Positions 1-6,564 of a stretch of 23,852 nucleotides of DNA are shown here, in pieces. A program made the translations under genes and the position numbers. The notes beneath the pieces were generated by a model that saw nothing but the letters and a program-made list of their open reading frames with translations, had not been told where the DNA came from and did no database searches. This DNA is from a virus, in IMG/VR virus record IMGVR_UViG_3300049825_000463, positions 1 through 23,852 of that record; one strand, written 5' to 3'. Each line of letters starts with the position of its first letter. Within the stretch, counting starts at the first letter, position 1.

Positions 1-1241
1 GTTCCGCCGCTCTTGATTACGACATTTACGATACCGCCAGTATCATCGGGGACGATTTCCGCCGCAAAGCCGCTCCCGCCGCCAGTCGGGGTGAGGACCG
101 TGGCGATAGTGTAGCCCGCTCCCGGCGCGGTGATTTCGATCGAAGTGATCGCACCCGGCGCGAACGGATTGTAGTTTTGCTGCGGCGTCTGGCTGTAGTC
201 AGGGATGATGTTGGGGTCGGAGAATTTCGTGCCTCGAGTGTTTCCCGCATAGCCGAGTTCGGAACCGTAGGACAGCGACTCCTGCACGGTGACAAGGGAA
301 CGATAAACTTTATACCGCACGGCAGCGGTGTCGGCGGCCCATTCGATAGATACAGAGCCTTCCGTCACCGGGTAGTTAACTACACCGGAGACCTTGTAAG
401 GGACGCCCCGAGAACTTTCTGTCCCGTCTGGATAAACCGAGGCGACGGCGAAAATGGTCTGGGCGTCTTCAGCTACGCCCGCAGCGGGTGTGGATGAGGA
501 GTGGCCGGTTATGGTTGGGCCGGGATAGTAGGGGCTGATATCGGTTACGGTGATCGCCCAACTCGTATGATCGCTACGGATCAGGTCGCGGGTTGGGAGA
601 TCGTCGCGGCTGGTGATGCGAATGTAGTCTCGGTATTGGGTGAAGGTCAGCCCGGCCAATTGCGTCTCTGTGTAAGGGCTGGTTATTTCGTAAATCGCCG
701 AGGCGGTCCCGCCGCTCACATACGTGGTGTAAGCTGTGCTGTTAATGTTCGCGGAGGTGAGTGGGTCTTTGAGCTGGAAGGTGTTCGCGGTAACTCCAGC
801 GACGAGGAATGTCCGCCCATTTACCTGCGTCATTCCAGCTACGGCCGCGAGCTTCACCCATTGGCCGTTCGTCAATCCGTGAGCGACGCTCGTCACGACA
901 GCGGGATTGGCCTGCGTGATCGCGGTAATTGTGCGAGGGGCGTTGAGGACATAGGCACCATCTTGCAGGAACCGCACGTAGTTATGCCCGAACAGAATGA
1001 CGTAGGTATTTTCGATATCCGGGCTGAACGCGAACTTAACCATCCGCGTCTCTTTGTCGTCGTCACGGACGAGGTCGCAGAATTGAAAGCCGGGCCGACT
1101 GCTCAGCCCGCCTCGATAATCAACGAAGAAGTTATACGCCTCCGCCATGCCGAGATCGAACTTCGTCAGATCGCTCCGGCCGTAGAGAGTCGGTGACAAC
1201 TCCCCCGCGATAAACGCGAATTTTACAACGTCAGTTGACAC
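1..1241 (-). CDS. Tail nozzle / tail tubular protein B-like protein (3' part beyond the left edge)
   Basis: Open minus-strand frame running off the left edge; 413 codons are visible. The GTG start at 1241 overlaps the stop of the upstream adaptor gene by 11 nt, which suggests translational coupling. The N-terminus contains the pattern AGELSPTLYGRSDL (residues 12-25) followed by GGLSSRPG (44-51), typical of podovirus nozzle/'tail tubular B' proteins. Residues 105-159 look like a beta-rich insert with HGLTNGQWV. Residues 262-360 look FN3-like and end in the family-typical DPNIIPDYSQTP...NPF. From 364 a Gly-rich GAGYT...GGGSGF segment begins. It probably forms the tube below the adaptor in the short tail, inferred from its position after a gp11-like gene. 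An alternative is a more general phage stabilisation protein. The C-terminus is not seen. Confidence 0.72.
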   Translation of the reverse strand, partial: MSTDVVKFAFIAGELSPTLYGRSDLTKFDLGMAEAYNFFVDYRGGLSSRPGFQFCDLVRDDDKETRMVKFAFSPDIENTYVILFGHNYVRFLQDGAYVLNAPRTITAITQANPAVVTSVAHGLTNGQWVKLAAVAGMTQVNGRTFLVAGVTANTFQLKDPLTSANINSTAYTTYVSGGTASAIYEITSPYTETQLAGLTFTQYRDYIRITSRDDLPTRDLIRSDHTSWAITVTDISPYYPGPTITGHSSSTPAAGVAEDAQTIFAVASVYPDGTESSRGVPYKVSGVVNYPVTEGSVSIEWAADTAAVRYKVYRSLVTVQESLSYGSELGYAGNTRGTKFSDPNIIPDYSQTPQQNYNPFAPGAITSIEITAPGAGYTIATVLTPTGGGSGFAAEIVPDDTGGIVNVVIKSGG

Positions 1242-1914
1242 CGGCGAGACTTAGGAGAGAGCCGTAGGGGTAGATGAAGCGAGAGCCGGCTGCGATGTTG
1301 TAACCGCGCGCAGCAATCCATTCGGGAATATGCTCGTGCGACTCGTCGGAGGTGTTGGCAGCGGCCTCGCGGGCGCTGAGGAGGATGTCATTAGCCTGCG
1401 ACATCAACATCTTTGCTCGCGAGGGTTTACCCGTCATAGGCATACAGATGTGGGAGGCAAGGCCGTAGACAACCGCCATTTGCAGCTGCGGGTTCCAGAG
1501 CGCAATCGACTCAAGTCGTTTGGTGTAAGCGAGGGCTGCGGACTGCGTGTTCGTGTGAAGCGCGCGCCGGTTATCGCTGTATGAAGTGACTAGGAAGCGC
1601 GAGAAATCGGTTAGGTATTGGGGGTGGAGGAGGTCGGACGGGAGGGAATAGACGAACTGGTAGCCGGGACGAGGATCGTCAGCGGCCCACACGCCATCGC
1701 CGTCTTCATCCGTCTCTTTCAGCAACGCCAAGTAACGAAGGTCGGTCGCCTCTGGCCACGGAGCTGCCGCGAGAATTTGATCCCGGACAACTGTGAACCA
1801 GAGGTGACAAACTTCAGCCTCGCGGGAGTCTTCGGTCGGTGACGAAACGTTGCTCCGGGCGCCGATTGCGTTCAGCGCCAGGTTGTAAACGGCTACTTCG
1901 CTCGAAATCGTCAC
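1231..1914 (-). CDS. T7 gp11-like tail tubular protein A / head-tail adaptor
   Basis: 227 residues with a GTG start at 1914 and AAGGGGA upstream. The N-terminus (VAVYNLALNAIGA, then ...EDSREAEVCHLWFTVVRDQILAAAPW) is the characteristic helical signature of the T7 gp11-like tail tubular A family, and the length is normal for it. These proteins form the dodecameric adaptor ring between portal and nozzle. The location directly before the nozzle-like gene, overlapping it by 11 nt, fits that role. The body (residues 70-130) includes YQFVYSLPSDLLHP, another feature common in the family. Assignment rests on motif recognition. Confidence 0.85.
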   Translation of the reverse strand: MTISSEVAVYNLALNAIGARSNVSSPTEDSREAEVCHLWFTVVRDQILAAAPWPEATDLRYLALLKETDEDGDGVWAADDPRPGYQFVYSLPSDLLHPQYLTDFSRFLVTSYSDNRRALHTNTQSAALAYTKRLESIALWNPQLQMAVVYGLASHICMPMTGKPSRAKMLMSQANDILLSAREAAANTSDESHEHIPEWIAARGYNIAAGSRFIYPYGSLLSLAGVN

Positions 1915-1926
1915 CGACCTATCCCC

Positions 1927-2124
1927 TTAAGGCTTCTTGAGTGGAACCGGAGGCTTCGCGGGCACTGCCGGCCCATCGTCTTCGTCAGGCGGATCGTCCG
2001 CCGCTGCCGTAACCGCACTTGCTGGGAGGTCCCAATCAGCCGGAAAGCTGTGCGGGTTGTTCCGAACAAGATACAGCGTGCCGTCGGGACCAAAAAAGTC
2101 CCGCTTGAGCGTAACGCTAGCCAT
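1927..2124 (-). CDS. Small phage protein, unknown function (65 aa)
   Basis: 65 residues. The ATG at 2124 overlaps the cement gene stop by 1 nt, so it is translationally coupled. The N-terminal half (MASVTLKRDFFGPDGTLY) looks folded. The C-terminal third is low complexity, rich in Asp and Pro (DDPPDEDDGP then AKPPVPLKKP), and probably disordered. Small proteins with the RDFFGPDGxLY pattern occur between capsid and tail adaptor genes of podoviruses, but I know of no function. A minor virion or cement accessory role is a guess from position only. Confidence 0.7.
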   Translation of the reverse strand: MASVTLKRDFFGPDGTLYLVRNNPHSFPADWDLPASAVTAAADDPPDEDDGPAVPAKPPVPLKKP

Positions 2125-2603
2125 CAGTTAGCTCCTTCCGCGTAAAGCTTCTTCGTGCGCGGCGGATCGAGCGTCAGGAATGCGTTGATCTTGCCGGCAT
2201 TCGTAGTCGTGGTTGCAGTAATGCAGAGGATACCGAGGAAGCGCTCGTAGACCTTACCCTGAACAGGCAGGGCTACGGCCACAATAACCTCGCCGGCGTT
2301 CAGCACCGGATCGTTGCTGGCTGCTACGTTCGTGACGAAGGTGCCACTATCGTAATGGACAGTTGCAGTTCCGTCGGTGGCAATCGCGGCCTGGGCATCG
2401 GACACCAGCTGGAACTTAACCGTCCCCGCCCCTGCCGCAGTGGTGATTTCCGTGTCGCAGGTAATGACCAGCCAAAGCTGCTCACCCATTCCAACGTCTC
2501 GAGCCGGAAGGCCCAGGTCAATGACATCGCCAATGAGAGCGGTGCCGGCGGCGGCTGCGACGCTAAGGGCGTCAGCAAATTCAGTTCGTTCGTCGAGGAT
2601 CAT
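2124..2603 (-). CDS. Bbp16-like capsid cement protein
   Basis: 159 residues with a strong AAGGAG site 8 nt before the ATG. The sequence starts MILDERTEFADALSV and continues with a short beta-rich domain (DVIDLG..ARDVGMGEQLWLVI, TVKFQLVSD, VALPVQGKVYERFLGI). This matches the layout of the Bordetella BPP-1 Bbp16 cement family: LDxxxxFsDAQ start, IDLG, the RDIG.GE turn and a late RYLGL-like strand. Cement proteins sit on the outside of the capsid and lock adjacent capsomers. It lies 12 nt downstream of the major capsid gene, as expected. The N-terminus is Ala-rich (residues 14-22), where the family often has AQA(I/V)T. Confidence 0.78.
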   Translation of the reverse strand: MILDERTEFADALSVAAAAGTALIGDVIDLGLPARDVGMGEQLWLVITCDTEITTAAGAGTVKFQLVSDAQAAIATDGTATVHYDSGTFVTNVAASNDPVLNAGEVIVAVALPVQGKVYERFLGILCITATTTTNAGKINAFLTLDPPRTKKLYAEGAN

Positions 2604-2615
2604 CTTCGTTGCTCC

Positions 2616-3611
2616 TTAAACCACACGGGCTTCATCAGGGGAGAGGGCGTCAACGCGGCGGATGGGGATGCCAAGCCAGCTGGTCTGGATTTTGCCCCCG
2701 GCATTTTCCGTCGCGAGCTGCGAGTTCTTGGTGAGGAGAGCGGACTGCTGGCCGAGCTTGACCTTAATCCCACGATCCATATACCAAACGACCCGGCCGC
2801 TCGTATTCGGCACACGATCCAGAGCCTGGAACATCAGGTTCGGGAGGTTGGCGCCGGTGGTTGCATCGACCGTGAGGTTTGAACGGTCAATGTTGGCGAT
2901 GCGGACGAAATAGCGCCAGTCGCGGACGGTGAGGCCTGCATCCCAGCGGTAGTGCGAACGATACGCTTCCATCCGACCGCCAGCGCCATCGACGTTTTCA
3001 ATCGTGACCTGGCCCTTGTCTTCCATCTGCAGCCCGGCTTTTGATCCCTTGGGGGTCATTCCGAAGCCGCTTGCCGGACTCCAAACTGCAAGCCAGATGG
3101 AGGCATTGTCGGTGCCGGTGCCACCTGCGTCGATGATGTTCTCAGCATTCGCAGCCGTGAGATCATTGTAGCGGGGGGACAGGCCGGTGAAGGCTTCCGG
3201 CTTCGTGCCTTCGTTGCCGTAGAAGAGCGTCTGTGCGATCTCCTCCGACATGCCTTCGATGTGAGGGGCTTCTTCCGACAAACGCCACGCAGCAGTGTTG
3301 CCGTTGAGGTCGGCAAGTGCCTTGTCAACTTCGGCGTAGGCCTCGAGCATACCGGTCGAGTCGGTGATCTGGACGGAACGTGATTTGGTCGGCTGGACGC
3401 CGCCATACATCTTGCGCCAGGTCGGGGTCGGCAAGCCGGAACGGATCGTGGTCCGGTGGCCGGTTACGAGGTTGCCCTCCATCCAAACCATGTCGTCGAG
3501 GACTTCGTTGGTCTGGTTCAGGATTTCCACGATGTCTGCGATCGAGCCGTCCGGATCAGTCCGTCGGGCCAGGTCGAGCAAAGTGGGATGAGTGTCAGCG
3601 AGAGTTGCCAT
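2616..3611 (-). CDS. Major capsid protein (Bbp17-like, HK97-fold family)
   Basis: 331 residues with AAGGG 7 nt before the ATG. The N-terminus (LADTHPTLLDLARRTDPDG...ADIVEILNQTNEVLDDMVW) is typical of Bbp17-type podovirus capsid proteins. It is followed by a GHRTTIRSGLPTPTWRKMYGG loop, a helical segment EAYAEVDKALADL (residues about 89-101), and E(G)MSEEIAQTLFYGNEGTKPEAFTGLSPRYN (about 118-148), all recurrent in this family. The C-terminal region has WYMDRGIKVKLGQQSALLTKN. It forms the icosahedral shell. Gene order scaffold - capsid - cement supports the call. Length is normal. Confidence 0.9.
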   Translation of the reverse strand: MATLADTHPTLLDLARRTDPDGSIADIVEILNQTNEVLDDMVWMEGNLVTGHRTTIRSGLPTPTWRKMYGGVQPTKSRSVQITDSTGMLEAYAEVDKALADLNGNTAAWRLSEEAPHIEGMSEEIAQTLFYGNEGTKPEAFTGLSPRYNDLTAANAENIIDAGGTGTDNASIWLAVWSPASGFGMTPKGSKAGLQMEDKGQVTIENVDGAGGRMEAYRSHYRWDAGLTVRDWRYFVRIANIDRSNLTVDATTGANLPNLMFQALDRVPNTSGRVVWYMDRGIKVKLGQQSALLTKNSQLATENAGGKIQTSWLGIPIRRVDALSPDEARVV

Positions 3612-3615
3612 TTAC

Positions 3616-4224
3616 TTACCCTTTCATGCTTGGGAATAGGCGTTGTGCCGCGCTGGTCTCTTGGGTCCGGGGCGAGCCGGAAACAGGCCCCCCTTCCACA
3701 AGTTTTCCAGCGATGTTGTTGAGGAAGCGGACCATATGGACGTTGTTGCCAGCGCCCGTTAGATCCAAAACCCCGTTCAGTTCCTCCGTGCCGTATTCCG
3801 TCAGGAGGCGTCCGATGCGTCCGAGAGCAGGCTGAAGTTTCTCGCCGGCGAACTCTGCGTCGGCTTTCACTTCATCACGCCACTTCGTTTGCATATCGGC
3901 GAACTCTTGGCTACCCGCTTCCGAGGCCTCTCGCATCGCCTTTACCTGCAGGTCAATTAGGGCCTGCGCCCTTTCCTTCCCGCTCAACTTGTCGTCGTTG
4001 AGGAGGGTGAGGAATTCGTCGCGAAGACCCTCGTTGATTACAAGGTCTTCAGGAAGTGTGATGTCTTCGGAGGTTAGTGGCGTCGGAGCTTCGACTTCTT
4101 CAGTCGTCTGTTCCTCCGTCGTCGTATCTTCCGCCGCCGTCTCCGACGCTGTTTCCGTCACGAGGCTCGTCGCCTGTTCCGTTTCTTGCGTGTTCGAGTT
4201 CTGCGTCTCTTGTCCGTCGTTCAT
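3616..4224 (-). CDS. Capsid assembly scaffold-like protein
   Basis: 202 residues from the ATG at 4224, chosen because AAGGAA lies 7 nt upstream; an in-frame GTG at 4230 would be almost on top of that site. The first 60 residues are very acidic and rich in Thr and Glu (TTTEEQTTEEVEAPTP), probably disordered. They are followed by helical charged segments (about 80-150) and a C-terminal ALGRIGRLLTEYGTEEL...GNNVHMVRFLNNIAG region ending LFPSMKG. That ending and the GN(N/H)xxxVRFxxxIG pattern recur in podovirus proteins just upstream of the capsid gene, annotated as scaffold or peptidase. I see no protease catalytic motif, so I favour scaffold. The start lies 125 nt inside the Bbp19-like gene in another frame. 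Confidence 0.75.
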   Translation of the reverse strand: MNDGQETQNSNTQETEQATSLVTETASETAAEDTTTEEQTTEEVEAPTPLTSEDITLPEDLVINEGLRDEFLTLLNDDKLSGKERAQALIDLQVKAMREASEAGSQEFADMQTKWRDEVKADAEFAGEKLQPALGRIGRLLTEYGTEELNGVLDLTGAGNNVHMVRFLNNIAGKLVEGGPVSGSPRTQETSAAQRLFPSMKG

Positions 4225-4492
4225 CAGCACTTTCCTTCATCATTGTGAGGTAGCCTTCGGGATTGACGAAGGTCACTCGGTCTAAAATTCGTTGCCCGAC
4301 ATTCAGCTCACCGCAGGCAAAAGCGGTCTGGAGCGCGTTATTGCAGAACGGCTGCCGACCGATCCCGCCGATCCCCAACAACCACCAGAGGAGCTTCCGC
4401 CCATTCGGGTGTTGGCAGAGGGCGTCGATTGCGCCGTCGATTGCCTGCTCATCCTCACGGTTCCAGCGGGTCTTTAGGGTTTCGGGGTTCAT
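4100..4492 (-). CDS. Bbp19-like phage protein
   Basis: 130 residues. The core (residues 8-70: WNREDEQAIDGAIDALC, then GRKLLWWLLGIGGI, FCNN, ACGELNVGQRILDRV, then GYLTMMKE) matches the small Bbp19-type family that sits between portal and scaffold in BPP-1-like phages. Its function is unknown; the position suggests a head role. The last 45 residues are hydrophilic (Gly, Asp and Arg rich) and coincide with the start of the scaffold gene read in another frame. No Shine-Dalgarno is visible before the ATG at 4492. A sigma-70-like promoter predicts transcription start almost at the ATG. Confidence 0.75.
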   Translation of the reverse strand: MNPETLKTRWNREDEQAIDGAIDALCQHPNGRKLLWWLLGIGGIGRQPFCNNALQTAFACGELNVGQRILDRVTFVNPEGYLTMMKESADERRTRDAELEHARNGTGDEPRDGNSVGDGGGRYDDGGTDD

Positions 4493-4498
4493 GGCCGG

Positions 4499-4527
4499 AT
4501 GGTATCACGGCACGGAGGATTGGTCAA
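4499..4527 (-). promoter_or_regulatory. Sigma-70-like promoter ahead of the Bbp19-like gene
   Basis: On the minus strand TTGACC (4527-4522) is followed by a 17-nt spacer and TACCAT (4504-4499). The predicted start of transcription, about 7 nt after the -10 box, falls on or next to the ATG at 4492. It sits in the only sizeable gap (45 nt) between the portal and capsid genes, so it could boost scaffold and capsid expression. A GGTATGG motif lies just upstream at 4536-4530. Inference from consensus match only. Confidence 0.45.
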
Positions 4528-4537
4528 GGGCCATACC

Positions 4538-6187
4538 TCAACTCGCCGCGAGGAGATTTTGCAGCGCATTGGCTCCCCCACCGACATCTGTTTCAGACAG
4601 GAGCTTTGCGCCTTCGGCCGCAGGGAGGACGGATGCCGCCATTTCATCCGCCTGTTCCTTCTCGGCCGCAGCTGCTTGTTCTTCTGCAACGTCTTCCCTC
4701 GTCCGCATATCGCGGGCCTGGACGCCAATGGCTGCACCGTAGTTACGAATGAGTTCTTCCCAATTCGGGATTTGTGCGGCTTGCGGAGCGATCTGCACGA
4801 TGTTTCCGATGAGCTGGAGCCACCGTTCGGTCGGTGCGGCGGAGACGGCGCGCTGTGCAGTTGATAGGATCGAGACGTATTGGATTTCCATTTCCGTTCC
4901 CTCGAGGCCGGGAGGCGGTTCGGGGAGCAGACCCTGCCGTTCCATGATGGCGAAGATGCGGTTGATGGCGGGGGAAAGAGCTTCGTTCTCGAATCGCTCG
5001 AGGACCGATCCTAAAAGGACAAGCTTCTCTTCCCGACGCGCGTCGATTTCGCTCGCGGAACGAACGGTATCGAGCTGGGAAATCATGTTGAACAGGTTGT
5101 TGTGGAAGGTTTCGCGGATGCGAAGCTGGACCTGCAGGATGTCTTCCGTCATTTCCTGGATCGGGGCTTGGATGGTGTAGAGGGGCTTAGCCCCGACATT
5201 GTTCTGCCCGGCTACGTAGGTGATCCCGTTTGGCATGAGAGCGGTTGGACGGTGCTGGAGCTGAATGTCGGCCACGATCGGCGGGCTGATCATCTTGTCC
5301 AGGCCCTGAGCTTTCTTCTTCGTCTCGTGCTGGAGCTGAATTACGTCGGGCAGGGCGTCCATTGCGGGAGCCGTGCCGTAGGCGTCGTTGCCGGTTAGCT
5401 CCCATCGGGGGAAGATGCCGGGGAGTTCGTTGAAGCCCTTCTGCGACAGCACGGTCATTTCGTTGTTCGCAGTGAGCCAATAGGTTTCGACGTATTTGAA
5501 CTTCTCGGGAACGGTGCCGTAGTTCGGCTCGATCAGGTGAGTTACGTCGTAGAGGTGGAGGCAATCGCGGCCACCCTTCTTGAACTTCGCGAGGACCTGG
5601 GCGGGGAGGTTTTCTTCTCCGAACCGGCTCGCGAGCTGCTTGACGGACTGACGGAACTCCCGCGCGAAGGTATCGACGGAGAGCCGGTGGGATACGCCGA
5701 GATAGAACTCACCGAGGGCCGGGTTGTAGCAGCGGATCACGGTGTCGTCGTCCTCGTAAATGAGGGATGCGGCGGAACCGAAGACGACGAGATCGAGGTA
5801 GAGGACGGCCATTGAGTTGTAGAAGTTACTCTCTCCCATGATGTAGAGCATCCGGCGAACACACTCATCAGCCCAGATGGCTACCGCGTCATTCTCGGAC
5901 TCGAAGCCGGGGATGCGGAGGCGGAACCATGGGCGGGAAGGGCTGGTGATCCCGTTCATCATGCCGGAGGCTAGGATGCGGGCTGCGATCGTCCCGGTTG
6001 GGTCGAGGATGAATGGGTTGCGGGCCTCGCGAGAGCGAGCCTCCTTATCCGACAGAAGCCAGACGTAACGCTTCGGCAGGAAGTAGTTTGCCAACTCGCG
6101 CCATAGGGTCCAGAAGGACTGGCGATCGGCACGTAGCTCGGCGATTATGCCGTTGAGCCGACGCTGTTCTTCGGGTGAAATCTTCAC
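4538..6187 (-). CDS. Portal (head-to-tail connector) protein
   Basis: 549 residues with a GTG start at 6187 and GGAGG 7 nt upstream. The N-terminus (LNGIIAELRADRQSFWTLWRELANYFLPKRYVW) and the segment DPTGTIAARILASGMMNGITSPSRPWFRLRI (about residues 62-92) are diagnostic of the podovirus 'head to tail connecting protein' portal family. Further family features are DLVVFGSAASLIYEDD (about 127-142), the wing segment with PPIVADIQLQHRPTALMPNGITYV (about 301-324), and RSASEIDARREEKLVLLGSVLERFENEALSPAINRIF (about 377-413), which forms the crown-proximal helices. It forms the dodecameric DNA gate at the capsid vertex, docking the terminase and later the adaptor. The last 60 residues are Ala/Glu rich and probably helical or disordered. 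Confidence 0.95.
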   Translation of the reverse strand: MKISPEEQRRLNGIIAELRADRQSFWTLWRELANYFLPKRYVWLLSDKEARSREARNPFILDPTGTIAARILASGMMNGITSPSRPWFRLRIPGFESENDAVAIWADECVRRMLYIMGESNFYNSMAVLYLDLVVFGSAASLIYEDDDTVIRCYNPALGEFYLGVSHRLSVDTFAREFRQSVKQLASRFGEENLPAQVLAKFKKGGRDCLHLYDVTHLIEPNYGTVPEKFKYVETYWLTANNEMTVLSQKGFNELPGIFPRWELTGNDAYGTAPAMDALPDVIQLQHETKKKAQGLDKMISPPIVADIQLQHRPTALMPNGITYVAGQNNVGAKPLYTIQAPIQEMTEDILQVQLRIRETFHNNLFNMISQLDTVRSASEIDARREEKLVLLGSVLERFENEALSPAINRIFAIMERQGLLPEPPPGLEGTEMEIQYVSILSTAQRAVSAAPTERWLQLIGNIVQIAPQAAQIPNWEELIRNYGAAIGVQARDMRTREDVAEEQAAAAEKEQADEMAASVLPAAEGAKLLSETDVGGGANALQNLLAAS

Positions 6188-6190
6188 GGC

Positions 6191-6385
6191 TTAGCCTCCG
6201 CCAATGAGTGATGTGCGCTGGGTGCTAGCGCGACGACGAAGACCGCGAGCGGACGTCGAGATTAGAGAACCGAAAGCAGCGCCTAGCTGTTCCTCGGGAA
6301 GTTTTACTTCCGTCGGGGTGCTCGCAGGATTGGGCGCGCGAGGAGGGGCAACGGGTGTCGGCATCTTGGGCTTAAGAAATCCCAT
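6191..6385 (-). CDS. Small protein between terminase and portal, TSLIGGG ending (64 aa)
   Basis: 64 residues from the ATG at 6385, which shares one base with the stop of the previous tiny gene (TGATG). A GTG one codon earlier (6388) is the alternative. The N-terminus MGFLKPKMPTP is followed by a Pro/Ala-rich stretch, and the C-terminus is RRRASTQRTSLIGGG. Short proteins with a Pro-rich start and an R-rich/TSLI(G/L) ending are common between the large terminase and portal of podoviruses. Function unknown; a role at the packaging vertex is only suggested by position. Confidence 0.7.
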   Translation of the reverse strand: MGFLKPKMPTPVAPPRAPNPASTPTEVKLPEEQLGAAFGSLISTSARGLRRRASTQRTSLIGGG

Positions 6386-6564
6386 CACATTTGCCTTTCG
6401 GTAAGAAGAGACTTGCGGCCGGACTGTTGCCCGAGCGTGGTGGCCATTGAGCCGAATGCCCGCTGCTTAGGTGGTGCAAGAGCGGAGGAAGATTTGTTCC
6501 GCGACGCAGCCAATCCGGCTAAGCCGAACATTCCACCTTGGGCAAGAGATTTCACAAATCCCAT
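6385..6564 (-). CDS. Small protein, GRKSLLT ending (59 aa), likely relative of the next gene
   Basis: 59 residues. The ATG at 6564 shares one base with the large-terminase stop (TGATG), with ACGGAGA 7 nt upstream. The stop likewise overlaps the ATG of the next gene. The N-terminus MGFVKSLAQGGMFGLAGLAA is hydrophobic and Gly-rich. The C-terminal part (QRAFGSMATTLG, then SGRKSLLTERQM) resembles the following gene, which also starts MGF and ends with a basic R..TSLI motif. Perfect coupling on both sides supports a real gene. Function unknown. Confidence 0.65.
   Translation of the reverse strand: MGFVKSLAQGGMFGLAGLAASRNKSSSALAPPKQRAFGSMATTLGQQSGRKSLLTERQM

Noticed and set aside
501-1196. Plus-strand open frame of 231 codons
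   Set aside because: It lies antisense to the nozzle-like gene, whose minus-strand translation has clear family motifs; the plus frame has no recognisable domain or ribosome site.
3616-4224. Prohead protease
   Set aside because: Similar proteins are sometimes labelled peptidase, but no Ser-His or other catalytic pattern is visible; acidic disordered plus helical layout fits scaffold better.
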